DNA of 38,093 bases. Source: an uncultured Granulosicoccaceae bacterium (GTDB lineage Bacteria; Pseudomonadota; Gammaproteobacteria; Granulosicoccales; Granulosicoccaceae). The DNA is taken from assembly GCA_937957915.1 (NCBI GenBank), contig CALGNZ010000196.1, forward strand, positions 1 through 38,093, given 5' to 3'. The translations under genes and the position numbers were made by a program. The first letter of the stretch is position 1. Every line of letters begins with the position of its first letter. This document shows positions 8,081 to 15,900 of this stretch, one piece after another. The notes below the pieces were generated by a model. That model was not told where the DNA came from. It made no database searches and saw nothing but the letters and a program-made list of their open reading frames with translations.

Positions 8081-8614
8081 CTATGGCAGGTTTTCGATGA
8101 TGGGGTCGGGGCAGTATTCGCGTCTCTGGCAATCGTGACAATACTCGCCGAGGTAAAGGTCGTCTATCCAGGCCATCAGCTGTTTGATGTGGTCTTTGTC
8201 ATCGAATAAAAACCCGGCTTCAAAGTTTCTGCGATATTCGTTCTTTGAGCCCATACCCGCGCCAGTCAGATTGGCCGAGCCGACAAAAGCCTGTGCGCCG
8301 TCGATCACGATGGCTTTGGTATGCACACGCGGGCACAGCACTCGCTCAAATAACTCACTCTCTATCAGTGCACGATATTCATCGAAATCGGCGCGAAAAC
8401 GTGGACCTGGTTCTTTGGCGTGTATCAGCCGCACGGCAACGCCTCTTTCCACCAGCGATGCAAGAACAGCCAGAAACGGCTGAAAGCCTTCGTCAGTTTC
8501 GACATGCAGATCTTTAAGGTCAGCGGTTGAAATCCACAGGAACCGTTTTGCCAATGGCACGCGATTTTGCAAAAAATCCGTGTAGATGTCCCGATTGAGT
8601 AGCAACTGGTGCAA
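8081..8614 (-). CDS. Single-HKD phospholipase D-like protein
   Basis: 177 residues carrying one HKD motif, HTKAIVIDGAQAFVGSANLT at about 97-116, where His, Lys and Asp plus the GSAN segment are the PLD-superfamily catalytic signature. Single-HKD proteins such as the Nuc nuclease work as dimers, so this may be a nuclease or a phosphodiesterase. The N-terminal segment FLWISTADLKDLHVE is the usual first strand. The C-terminal CHDCQRREYC (three Cys) is unusual and might bind metal. The start is TTG at 8614, chosen because GAGGAATTTTC stands immediately upstream and no ATG occurs early in frame. It has no signal peptide. The neighbours do not reveal a substrate. Confidence 0.82.
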   Translation of the reverse strand: MHQLLLNRDIYTDFLQNRVPLAKRFLWISTADLKDLHVETDEGFQPFLAVLASLVERGVAVRLIHAKEPGPRFRADFDEYRALIESELFERVLCPRVHTKAIVIDGAQAFVGSANLTGAGMGSKNEYRRNFEAGFLFDDKDHIKQLMAWIDDLYLGEYCHDCQRREYCPDPIIENLP

Positions 8615-8777
8615 GAAAATTCCTCGTGCGGATTAATCGGGTTAGGTGCCGGACAGCCGGAATCTTTGAAATAAGATACTACCGTATGTAGACAACGCAG
8701 CTTATTATAGCTGCAGATTGAAGTTCCGACTCGCAGGTGGTCTTTTACCGGTTGCCTTGTGCCGCAGGTTTTGGTCA

Positions 8778-8814
8778 CAGTCTGGCAGAGCAGTCCGGCA
8801 GAGCAGTCTGGTGG
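8778..8814. repeat. 13-bp tandem repeat, nearly three copies
   Basis: CAGTCTGGCAGAG (8778-8790), CAGTCCGGCAGAG (8791-8803) and a partial CAGTCTGGTGG (8804-8814) lie head to tail. They sit in the 288-bp divergent gap between the PLD-like gene and the DUF2461 gene. No gene or clear promoter was seen in the rest of that gap. Confidence 0.85.
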
Positions 8815-8902
8815 TACTGCCTAACCCCAGGGGCCGGAGACATCACCAGCGTCGCTGAGCCGCCTTCATACAGTCAGCTTCAAAAGCATAAGCGGAGGGA
8901 CC

Positions 8903-9574
8903 ATGTTTAAGACATCTACCATCAAATTTTTACGCGAACTCGAAAAAAATAACAACCGAGACTGGTTTGAGGCAAACAAGCATCGCTACGAGTCTGATGT
9001 TCGTGAGCCTGCTCTGGCCTACATTGAAGCGATGGCACCGCGCCTGGCTAAGATTTCACCGCACTTTATTGCCAGCCCCAAAAAAGTGGGTGGTTCGTTG
9101 ATGCGTATATACCGCGACGTGCGGTTTTCCAAAGACAAAACGCCGTACAAAACCAATATTGGTATCCAGTTTCGTCATAGTGCCGGCAAGGACGTGCATG
9201 CCCCCGGTTTTTACATGCACATAGAACCGTCACAGGTTTTTCTGGCCGCGGGTATCTGGCGACCGGACAGCGAGACGCTGAAGCACATGCGCATGCATAT
9301 TGATGACAATCAAACTGAATGGAAAAAGCTCACAAAGTCGATCACGGGCAAGGGCTATGCGCTGGGTGGTGAATCGCTAAAAAAGCCGCCGAGGGGATAT
9401 GCTGCTGAACATCCGCTGGTGGAAGATTTAAAACGTAAAGACTTTATTGCCGCGCAGGATCTGAAATCCTCCGTTATCAGCAAGAAGGAGTTTGTAGCGG
9501 ATAGTGCAAAGTTATTTGCTGCCGCAAAACCCCTGGTTCAGTTTATCTGTGAAGCCTGTGATCACGATTTTTGA
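8903..9574 (+). CDS. DUF2461 (TIGR02453) family protein
   Basis: 223 residues matching the DUF2461 family over its full length. The conserved N-terminal FLRELEKNNNRDWFEANKH (about 9-27) is followed by a central segment with RIYRDVRFSKDKTPYKTNIG (about 69-88) and later FYMHIEPSQVFLAAGIWRP. These are the hallmark blocks of the family, which is widespread in bacteria and fungi and has no established biochemical function. The start at 8903 is supported by AGCGGAGGGACC just upstream. The protein looks soluble and cytoplasmic, with no signal or membrane segment. It stands 60 bp before the guanidino hydrolase gene on the same strand, so the two may be cotranscribed. Confidence 0.9.
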   Translation: MFKTSTIKFLRELEKNNNRDWFEANKHRYESDVREPALAYIEAMAPRLAKISPHFIASPKKVGGSLMRIYRDVRFSKDKTPYKTNIGIQFRHSAGKDVHAPGFYMHIEPSQVFLAAGIWRPDSETLKHMRMHIDDNQTEWKKLTKSITGKGYALGGESLKKPPRGYAAEHPLVEDLKRKDFIAAQDLKSSVISKKEFVADSAKLFAAAKPLVQFICEACDHDF

Positions 9575-9634
9575 TTGCCGTACATTCAGAGATTAGAGTT
9601 TGGAAGACATACCCACCTACACAAGAGTTAAACC

Positions 9635-10555
9635 ATGACTGATCAATTCTCGCTACGCAATCGTGTTGAAGGTGGTGGAACGCAGCCGCTGCAGCAGTGG
9701 GGCGCTGACTGTGAATACGGTGTTTTAAAAGACGTGTTGTTGGGGCCGGCCGATCACTACGAGTGGCTTGAAACCAGTTCGGTTTCCAAAAAGAGTATTC
9801 GTCGCAAGCTCAAGTTTGACGCACAGGTGGCCCAGCAGCAGCATCGGGAAATGGTATCGGCCTATGAAACTGCCGGAGTTACCTGCCATATCCACGAGCC
9901 TGATCCTTCGTTGCCTTATCAGGTTTTTGCCAGAGACTCATCGGTGATGACACCGTTTGGAGCCATTATTACCAGTATGGCGAACTGGTGGCGTCGGGGT
10001 GAAAACTATCGCGCTATAGAAACCTATGCAAAGCTTGGTATTCCAATTTACGATTATGTGACTGCCGGTACCTTTGAAGGGGGTGATTTCAACATCATCG
10101 AACCCAACACGGTTTTGATTGGCTGGGAAGGTGACGAAGGGCGCAGTCAGGAGCAGTCTGCCGAGCAATTAAAGAACTGGTTCGAGGCTGAGGGGTGGGA
10201 AGTTAAGCTGGCCGATATCGATCCGTTCTATGTGCATATTGATTTAATGGTGGTTATGCTCGCGCCTAAGCTGGCAGCCGTGTGTCTGGAGAGCACCGAT
10301 CCTGAAATTGTTGACTGGCTAAAGAGCAAACAAATTGAAATAATTTCAGTGCCGTTTCAGGACACACTTGACCTTGGCTGCAATGTGGTTGCGCTGGGCA
10401 ATGACAGAATACTGTTGCCAAAAAAGAGCACCGTATTAAAGGAAAAGGCGCGTGCACACGGCCTTGAGATATTTGACCCGGATGTATCGATGATTACCCC
10501 CGGTGGGGGTGGAGTGCATTGCATGTGTCAGGCGCTGCGGCGATTACCGGGGTGA
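9635..10555 (+). CDS. Guanidino-group modifying enzyme (arginine deiminase / dimethylarginase-like hydrolase)
   Basis: 306 residues of the pentein (amidinotransferase) superfamily. Visible signatures are VFARDSSVMTPFG (98-110), the acidic substrate-binding GTFEGGDFNII (145-155), the catalytic His in FYVHIDLMVVMLAP (198-211) and the C-terminal nucleophile Cys296 in TPGGGGVHCMCQAL. The overall fold and the GGGVHC ending match arginine deiminase and N-dimethylarginine dimethylaminohydrolase-type enzymes. The exact substrate (arginine, dimethylarginine, or another guanidino or ureido compound) cannot be settled from sequence. Arginine deiminase operon partners (arcB, arcC) are absent. A possible Rho-dependent terminator lies downstream at 10597-10670. 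Confidence 0.85.
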   Translation: MTDQFSLRNRVEGGGTQPLQQWGADCEYGVLKDVLLGPADHYEWLETSSVSKKSIRRKLKFDAQVAQQQHREMVSAYETAGVTCHIHEPDPSLPYQVFARDSSVMTPFGAIITSMANWWRRGENYRAIETYAKLGIPIYDYVTAGTFEGGDFNIIEPNTVLIGWEGDEGRSQEQSAEQLKNWFEAEGWEVKLADIDPFYVHIDLMVVMLAPKLAAVCLESTDPEIVDWLKSKQIEIISVPFQDTLDLGCNVVALGNDRILLPKKSTVLKEKARAHGLEIFDPDVSMITPGGGGVHCMCQALRRLPG

Positions 10556-10877
10556 TGCTTGAGCGGCGATATGATCGTGTTCCTTCCTAAAGCAGGGTGT
10601 GGTGAGGGCAACGAACCGCACTACACCACACAACGCAACACACCAAACCCAACCAACCAACACGCTCACGTCTCTCGTTAGAATGTGGCGAGTTTCTTTC
10701 ACCTCAAGCGTCATAGAAACCGGGTTTAAAAAAAGGTTGTATACTTAACGCCTGCACAGGTCCGCCACAGAGCGGTTCCAACGCTTTGCCAACAACTGCA
10801 GCCGGAACCTTGCTGCCGATTTATTTTGCTGCCAACAAAAGTGTGGCAAAGAACGCTGCCAAGAATCATAGAATCGA
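10556..10877 (+). other. Gap with candidate Rho utilisation (rut) tract and pheA promoter region
   Basis: No gene seen. GTGTGGTG (10597-10604) can pair with CACCACAC (10624-10631). From 10609 to 10670 the plus strand is almost only A and C: 55 of 62 bases, with five G and two T. Such C-rich, G-poor, unstructured RNA is the hallmark of a rut site, so this is a plausible Rho-dependent terminator for the hydrolase gene. Further on, TATACT at 10740-10745 is a possible -10 box for pheA, but no matching -35 box is evident. Confidence 0.45.
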
Positions 10878-11732
10878 ATGACTGATAAGAAAAAAATAAT
10901 TGCCTATCAGGGTGAGCCAGGTGCGTATTCTCACCTGACCTGTAAGAACGCGTACCCTGACTACGAACCGCTGCCCTGTGAAACGTTTGCAGCGGCATTT
11001 GCAGCGGTGGAAAATCGTGACGCTGATCTGGCAATGATTCCTATCGAGAACTCCCTCGGTGGGCGCGTCGCAGACATTCATCATTTGCTGCCAGAGTCGT
11101 CGTTGTACATTATTGGCGAACACTATCACTCGGTAAAACATTGTTTGCTGGGGCTGCCCGGTGCATCGCTGGATGAGTTGACGCACGTGCGTTCGCACCC
11201 GCAGGCGCTGGCACAGTGCCGAGCGCTAATACAGGAACTGGGGGTAACGGCGATGCCGGTGGCTGATACTGCCGGCTCTGCCAGAGAAATTGTTGAATTG
11301 AAAGATCCTCACCACGCGTCAATTGCCTCGAGTCTGGCCGGCGAGATATACGGCCTGCAGGTAATGAGAGAGCGCATTGAAGACAGGTTGGGCAATACCA
11401 CCCGGTTCGTGGTGCTTTCTCCAACGCGTGTAGATCCGGACCCTCGTGATGGCCCCTGCATGACCAGCTTTGTATTTCATGTGCGCAGCGTTCCGGCCGC
11501 TTTGTATAAATCACTTGGCGGTTTTGCCACCACCAACGTCAACATCACCAAGCTCGAAAGCTATATTACCGACGAGCGGTTTCAGGTGGCGCAATTTTAC
11601 GCTGAGATAGAGGGGCACCCGTCAGATAAACTGGTGGACAGCGCCTTTCAGGAGTTGCAGTACTTTTCGACCAAGTTGAAAATTCTGGGTACCTATCCGG
11701 CAAATGAATTCCGGGGTATCAACCGCGACTGA
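10878..11732 (+). CDS. pheA: Prephenate dehydratase (monofunctional, with ACT domain)
   Basis: 284 residues converting prephenate to phenylpyruvate in phenylalanine synthesis. The catalytic domain starts with IIAYQGEPGAYSHLTCKNAY (7-26), contains DLAMIPIENSLGGRVADIHH and DTAGSAREI, and ends with the family's essential T-R-F in GNTTRFVVLSP near 172-182. The ACT regulatory domain (about 196-275) carries MTSFVFHV and NITKLESYITDERFQVAQFY, the ESRP-like phenylalanine-binding region read here as ESYI. No chorismate mutase domain is fused at the N-terminus, unlike the P-protein of many Gammaproteobacteria. No tyrA, aroF or aro genes lie nearby. The ribosome site is weak. Confidence 0.94.
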   Translation: MTDKKKIIAYQGEPGAYSHLTCKNAYPDYEPLPCETFAAAFAAVENRDADLAMIPIENSLGGRVADIHHLLPESSLYIIGEHYHSVKHCLLGLPGASLDELTHVRSHPQALAQCRALIQELGVTAMPVADTAGSAREIVELKDPHHASIASSLAGEIYGLQVMRERIEDRLGNTTRFVVLSPTRVDPDPRDGPCMTSFVFHVRSVPAALYKSLGGFATTNVNITKLESYITDERFQVAQFYAEIEGHPSDKLVDSAFQELQYFSTKLKILGTYPANEFRGINRD

Positions 11733-11740
11733 TATCTGCT

Positions 11741-11782
11741 TTGTTCTTGCCAGATTGTTCCTGCCGAATTGTTCCTGCCAAA
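11741..11782. repeat. 14-bp tandem repeat, three copies
   Basis: TTGTTCTTGCCAGA (11741-11754), TTGTTCCTGCCGAA (11755-11768) and TTGTTCCTGCCAAA (11769-11782) follow one another, then TTGTTGCG. The repeats start a few bases after the pheA stop. The first two bases pairwise differ at a few positions, so the array has had time to diverge. Confidence 0.9.
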
Positions 11783-11883
11783 TTGTTGCGTTCATTAACC
11801 AATAGCGGCTTTTGCTTTTTGTTAGATTGAGTGAGGGTGACGAGGCCGCTGCTGCGAAATACCGGTGGTAAAACACTTCAGCT

Positions 11884-11923
11884 AAAACCACTGAGCGAAA
11901 ACAACTGAGCGAAAACCACGGCG
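11884..11923. repeat. 14-bp tandem repeat, nearly three copies
   Basis: AAAACCACTGAGCG (11884-11897), AAAACAACTGAGCG (11898-11911) and a partial AAAACCACGGCG (11912-11923). The array sits between pheA and the convergent DUF1289 gene and has an unrelated sequence but the same period as the array at 11741. Confidence 0.9.
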
Positions 11924-11950
11924 ATCTGCAGATCCGTATCAACAGATCAG

Positions 11951-12196
11951 CTAGTCGAGTGTTTGGCGCCTGTCGCGTAACGATTGCACGATGTCCCAGC
12001 GCTGCTGGTTATCCATTCTGGACCAGGTGGCGATCTCTTCCAGCGTGCGATAACACCCTTTGCAAACGCCACTGGCCTGATCTATCTCGCAGATGCTGAT
12101 GCAGGGAGACACGACATCGGGCGCGTCCGCTGGCAGTATGCTGCTGCGTTTGCGCCTCGACGTTCGTTTTTGGGGCTGATCTGGATTTTCTGGCAT
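11951..12196 (-). CDS. DUF1289 family protein
   Basis: 81 residues. After a short basic, Pro-rich N-terminus the DUF1289 core is plain: VSPCISICEIDQASGVCKGC near 28-47 followed by YRTLEEIATWSRMDNQQRW. Three to four cysteines in the PC-x3-C...GVC-x-GC pattern suggest a small metal-binding or iron-sulphur fold. This is a family-level inference and no biochemical role is established. It is cytoplasmic and small. It faces pheA tail to tail and diverges from dgcN, with 264 bp between the two starts. Confidence 0.88.
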   Translation of the reverse strand: MPENPDQPQKRTSRRKRSSILPADAPDVVSPCISICEIDQASGVCKGCYRTLEEIATWSRMDNQQRWDIVQSLRDRRQTLD

Positions 12197-12405
12197 GGGC
12201 GGGTAAAACTACTCGAAACCGGGGGTGAATTAAACAGGCGCAGGAAGGTTTTGCTGACTGGTGCGCACGGCTGCGTTTTGACGCTCTGCATTGTATAGCC
12301 CTGACGCGAGGCCACACTGTAACCCGTCATCATTTTGCGCTTGTTATTACGCAGGCAATCACAATACCATGGTCGCCCGTGAAGGTAACTGCATTCAGTT
12401 GGAAT

Positions 12406-12429
12406 GCAGAGAAAGTTCTAATTCTCTGC
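12406..12429 (+). promoter_or_regulatory. Hairpin/operator-like palindrome in the dgcN leader
   Basis: GCAGAGAA (12406-12413) and TTCTCTGC (12422-12429) form a perfect 8-bp inverted repeat around an 8-base loop, ending 31 bp before the dgcN start. Spacing and symmetry suit either a regulator-binding site or an RNA stem in the 5' leader. No regulator gene is adjacent. Confidence 0.45.
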
Positions 12430-12460
12430 TCTTTCAAATACACAGGATAATTCAAGTCAT

Positions 12461-13462
12461 ATGGCCATCAAGTCGCCCTATTTGCTTTTTCTCGGAGATG
12501 CGCACGACGCACTGGCTGCCAAGGTTGCACAGGGCATTGTCGACTGGCGCCCTGATAATTGCGTAGGTCAGTTACGGCTGGACGGCTGTAACGCTGATTG
12601 TGGCTTAACCGATATGACTGTTGAGCAGGCAGTGGCAGCGGGTGCCAAAACACTGGTCATTGGCGTTGCCAATCGGGGGGGCGTCATTGCTGACAGCTGG
12701 ATCGAGGTGCTGCAATCAGCGCTTGATCAGGGGCTTGATCTGGCGGCGGGTCTGCACAACAAGCTGGCCGATGTGCCAGCGATTGCGAGCAAGGCGCAGT
12801 TGCTTGGGCGCAGGTTGCACGATGTGCGGCATCCGACGGAAACCTATCCGGTAGGCTCGGGTCTGCCGCGCCGCGGCAAGCGTGTTTTACCCGTGGGTAC
12901 AGACTGCTCCTGTGGAAAAATGTACACCGCCCTTGCACTTGAGAAAGCAATGCGAGCACGCGGCATAGACAGCGATTTCAGAGCAACCGGTCAGACAGGT
13001 ATTTTGATTTGCGGTTCTGGTGTTTCAGTCGATGCCGTTGTTTCGGATTTTATATCGGGTGCCACTGAGGTGCTGGCGCCTGAAGCTACAGATGATAACC
13101 ACTGGGACATCGTCGAGGGGCAGGGCTCGCTCTACCACCCGTCGTTTGCTGGCGTGACAACCGGGCTTATCCACGGCGCGCAGCCGGACTATCTGGTGTT
13201 ATGTCATGAACCTACCCGCACCCACATGCGTGGCTTGCCGCACTATCCGATTCCGGATGTTAAAGCCTGTATGGAAGCCAATCTGGCAACTGCCCGACTG
13301 ACCAGCCCCGATGTAAAGTTTGCCGGTATCTCCGTTAACACTGCAGCGCTCAGTGAAGCCGATGCGGATGCCTGTATAAAAGAGCTCGAATCGACGCATG
13401 GTTTGCCCACCGTCGATCCGTTTAGAACCGGCGTTGATCGTCTGGTTGACGCGCTCCTGTGA
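12461..13462 (+). CDS. dgcN: D-glutamate N-acetyltransferase DgcN (DUF1611)
   Basis: 333 residues of DUF1611. The N-terminal half is a Rossmann-like region (YLLFLGDAHDALAAKVAQGI). It is followed by a P-loop-like GTDCSCGKMYTALALEKAM at about 146-164 and later GQGSLYHPSFAGVTTGLIHG and YLVLCHEPTRTHMRG. The GTDCSxGKMYT spelling, together with the enolase-superfamily epimerase directly behind, identifies DgcN. In marine bacteria DgcN was shown to acetylate D-glutamate to N-acetyl-D-glutamate, which DgcA then epimerises. Older databases call this family an NAD-dependent epimerase or a hypothetical protein. The start ATG has AGGATAA upstream. Its stop overlaps the dgcA start by four bases (GTGA), a sign of coupling. 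Confidence 0.9.
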   Translation: MAIKSPYLLFLGDAHDALAAKVAQGIVDWRPDNCVGQLRLDGCNADCGLTDMTVEQAVAAGAKTLVIGVANRGGVIADSWIEVLQSALDQGLDLAAGLHNKLADVPAIASKAQLLGRRLHDVRHPTETYPVGSGLPRRGKRVLPVGTDCSCGKMYTALALEKAMRARGIDSDFRATGQTGILICGSGVSVDAVVSDFISGATEVLAPEATDDNHWDIVEGQGSLYHPSFAGVTTGLIHGAQPDYLVLCHEPTRTHMRGLPHYPIPDVKACMEANLATARLTSPDVKFAGISVNTAALSEADADACIKELESTHGLPTVDPFRTGVDRLVDALL

Positions 13463-14469
13463 GGCGGCTCAGTGTAAGGCATGAGTCTTTTCCAATAGCG
13501 GGCTCGTTTACGATCTCGCGCGGCAGTAAAACCACCGCCGAGGTGGTGTTAGTTGAAATCACTGAAAGTTCTAACGGCACGGGCCAGCCGGACACTGGCC
13601 AGTATCGAGGGCGCGGTGAGTGTGTGCCTTATACACGCTATGGTGAAAGCATCAGCGGTGTTATCGAATCGATAGAGTCGATCCGCAGTGAAATTGAAGA
13701 CGGCCTCGATCGGCACCGGTTGCAGCAGTTCTTGCCGGCTGGTGCTGCCAGAAACGCTGTCGACTGTGCACTGTGGGATCTTGAGGCTAAAACAGCCGGT
13801 CGTCGGGTGTGGGATCTGGCCGGCATCGATGTACCCGCGACAGAAGTCACCGCCTATACCCTGTCGCTGGACAGCCCCGATGCGATGCAGCGAGCGGCAA
13901 AAAAGGTCGCCTCGCGACCTTTGTTAAAGTTAAAGCTTGCAGGTGAGGGCGATATTGAGCGCGTGAGCGCCGTCAGGCAGGGCGCACCCGATGCCAGAAT
14001 TATTGTAGACGCTAATGAAGGCTGGACTATCGAACAGTATCAACAGATGGCACCGGTGCTGGCGACACTGGGCGTGTCTCTGATTGAGCAGCCATTGCCC
14101 GCTGATGATGATGCTGCACTGCTCGGCATAGACAGGCCTGTACCGGTATGCGCAGATGAATCCTGCCACGACAGTTGCACGCTTGCGCAGTTGCAGGGCA
14201 AATACGATGTGGTCAATATCAAGCTTGATAAAACCGGCGGTCTGACCGAGGCGCTGGTGTTACGCAACACTGCCGAGTCAATGGGTTTTGATATTATGGT
14301 CGGCTGTATGCTGGCGTCATCACTGGCAATGGCACCGGCGACGTTGGTTGCAAGTGGTGTGGGCACTGTTGATCTTGATGGCCCGTTGCTTTTGGCCGAA
14401 GACCGACCGCACCCGCTTGACTACAGCAACAATCTGGTTGGTCTGCCAGCACCTGAACTGTGGGGATAA
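13459..14469 (+). CDS. dgcA: N-acetyl-D-glutamate racemase DgcA (dipeptide-epimerase-like enolase superfamily)
   Basis: 336 residues with a GTG start that overlaps the dgcN stop. The enolase-superfamily barrel residues are present: the KxK base at K157/K159 (LLKLKLAGEG), metal ligands D184 (IIVDANEGW), E210 (SLIEQPLP) and D233 (VCADESCHD), and the second base K255 (VNIKLDKTGG). The GCMLASSLAMAPA loop near the C-terminus is typical of the L-Ala-D/L-Glu epimerase branch. In isolation it would be annotated dipeptide epimerase. Behind dgcN the likely reaction is N-acetyl-D-glutamate to N-acetyl-L-glutamate. The following aminotransferase gene begins 2 bp after its stop. Confidence 0.88.
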   Translation: MRRLSVRHESFPIAGSFTISRGSKTTAEVVLVEITESSNGTGQPDTGQYRGRGECVPYTRYGESISGVIESIESIRSEIEDGLDRHRLQQFLPAGAARNAVDCALWDLEAKTAGRRVWDLAGIDVPATEVTAYTLSLDSPDAMQRAAKKVASRPLLKLKLAGEGDIERVSAVRQGAPDARIIVDANEGWTIEQYQQMAPVLATLGVSLIEQPLPADDDAALLGIDRPVPVCADESCHDSCTLAQLQGKYDVVNIKLDKTGGLTEALVLRNTAESMGFDIMVGCMLASSLAMAPATLVASGVGTVDLDGPLLLAEDRPHPLDYSNNLVGLPAPELWG

Positions 14470-14471
14470 AG

Positions 14472-15326
14472 ATGAGTAGAACGGTTTACGTCAACGGCGA
14501 GTTTGTCGCCGAAGAAAACGCGAAAATATCTGTTTTTGACCGTGGATTTTTATTTGCTGATTCAGTGTACGAAGTATCTTCGGTGCTCGATGGACAGCTG
14601 ATTGATAACGAAGGCCATCTTAAGCGTTTGCATCGATCGTTAACTGAGTTGGGTATGCGCGCACCTGCCAGCGATGCAGACATTGTTAGTGCACAGGTAG
14701 AACTGCTTAAAAGAAACAATCTGCAGGAGGGCGCGATATATCTGCAGGCGACTCGTGGCACAGCGGAGCGTGATTTTGCGATTCCGAAGGACAGTACGCC
14801 TGGTCTTGTGATGTTTACTCAGGAAAAGAACCTGCGTAATCCACCACAGGTTAAAAACGGTATCTCGGTGGTGTCTGTGCCAGATATACGCTGGAAGCGC
14901 AGGGATATAAAAACCACCGGTTTACTGGCGCAATCAATGGCAAAGCAAAGTGCAGCTGACGCAGGGGCTGATGATGCATGGATGGTGGAAGAGGGCTACG
15001 TAACCGAAGGCAGTTCCAACAACGCGTTTATCGTCGATGCATCGGGCAAGATAATTACCCGTCATCTGGGTAATGAAATATTGCCGGGCATTACGCGCTC
15101 TGCCGTACTGGCTCTGGTTAAGAGCGACAACATCGCCCTCGAGGAGCGCCCTTTTACAGTGGCAGAGGCGAAGGTAGCGCAAGAGGCCTTTATAACCAGT
15201 GCTACTACCTTTGTATGGCCGGTGACCTCTATCGATGGCACGTCAATTGGTGATGGCAAGCCCGGTCCGATTGCAACCAGGCTACGTGAAGTTTATCTGC
15301 AAACAGCGCTTGGTCGATCCGCCTGA
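14472..15326 (+). CDS. dat: D-amino acid aminotransferase (class IV)
   Basis: 284 residues, fold-type IV PLP enzyme. Early motifs MSRTVYVNGEFVAEENAKIS and FDRGFLFADSVYEV match D-alanine transaminase. The PLP lysine is in RRDIKTTGLLAQSMAKQ near 142-158, and YVTEGSSNNAFIVD binds the cofactor phosphate. It interconverts D-alanine and 2-oxoglutarate with pyruvate and D-glutamate. I chose ATG 14472 over the in-frame GTG at 14460 because GGGGATAAAG stands directly before it. As third gene of the dgcNA operon it can feed D-glutamate, made from other D-amino acids, into the acetylation-epimerisation route. Reverse use to make D-alanine is also possible. Confidence 0.92.
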   Translation: MSRTVYVNGEFVAEENAKISVFDRGFLFADSVYEVSSVLDGQLIDNEGHLKRLHRSLTELGMRAPASDADIVSAQVELLKRNNLQEGAIYLQATRGTAERDFAIPKDSTPGLVMFTQEKNLRNPPQVKNGISVVSVPDIRWKRRDIKTTGLLAQSMAKQSAADAGADDAWMVEEGYVTEGSSNNAFIVDASGKIITRHLGNEILPGITRSAVLALVKSDNIALEERPFTVAEAKVAQEAFITSATTFVWPVTSIDGTSIGDGKPGPIATRLREVYLQTALGRSA

Positions 15327-15438
15327 AAAATGCCTGGTAACGTGAAGGCCTCCGGCAGGGGATGTCCTGGTTACACGTTCTGTTGGAGTGATCAATCTGA
15401 AAATCCAGCTGTGCGAAAGTGCTCCAGGGCGTAACCTC

Positions 15439-15900
15439 CTAGCCTTGCTCCTGCTCGTATAACAGGTAGTCGGTTTCTGTCATACCCAGTGCCTGGTAAG
15501 TTTGCTGGGCAGTGCGGTTGTCTTTCTCTACATAAAGCCTATAGCCACAGACATCCGGGCTATCGGCGGCCAGCGACTGAATATAGTCGTACATTTTGCG
15601 GTAGATTCCTTTGCGCCTGTGGTCGGGTGCCACGTAAACGCTTTGGATCCACCAAAACAATCCGTTGCGCCAGTCGCTCCATTCGGTGGTGATCATCAAA
15701 GTGCCGACTGTTTCGCCTGCAGATACCGCGACGATGTAGAACCCGTATTCCGGTTTGTCCATCAGTCGTTCGACCCCCGGGTAGATCTTGTCAGGGCTCA
15801 AGTCTCGATTTTCTGTTTCCCTTGCCATAGCACGATTGAAGTCTGCAATCGTCTTTGCATCGGCTTTGGTACCCTGTTTGATTTGCACATCTGCTGACAT
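15439..15900 (-). CDS. GNAT-family N-acetyltransferase
   Basis: 153 residues of the GNAT superfamily. After IKQGTKADAKTIADFNRAMA (7-26), motif A is visible as LFWWIQSVYVAPDHRRKGIY near 85-104, with the RRKG acetyl-CoA pyrophosphate loop. A C-terminal VCGYRLYVEKDNRTAQQTYQ and ALGM stretch completes the fold. The substrate is unknown. It points toward the dgcNA-dat operon, with 112 bp between stops, and is not part of that transcript. Relatives acetylate amines or protein N-termini, but nothing here narrows it down. It is cytoplasmic, with no signal sequence. Confidence 0.88.
   Translation of the reverse strand: MSADVQIKQGTKADAKTIADFNRAMARETENRDLSPDKIYPGVERLMDKPEYGFYIVAVSAGETVGTLMITTEWSDWRNGLFWWIQSVYVAPDHRRKGIYRKMYDYIQSLAADSPDVCGYRLYVEKDNRTAQQTYQALGMTETDYLLYEQEQG

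Noticed and set aside
8778..11923. Short intergenic repeats considered as a CRISPR array
   Set aside because: The units are only 13-14 bp, directly adjacent with no spacers, and no cas genes are present.
12009..12333. Open frames on the minus strand overlapping and upstream of the DUF1289 gene
   Set aside because: They are alternative frames of the DUF1289 coding region, which has clear family motifs.
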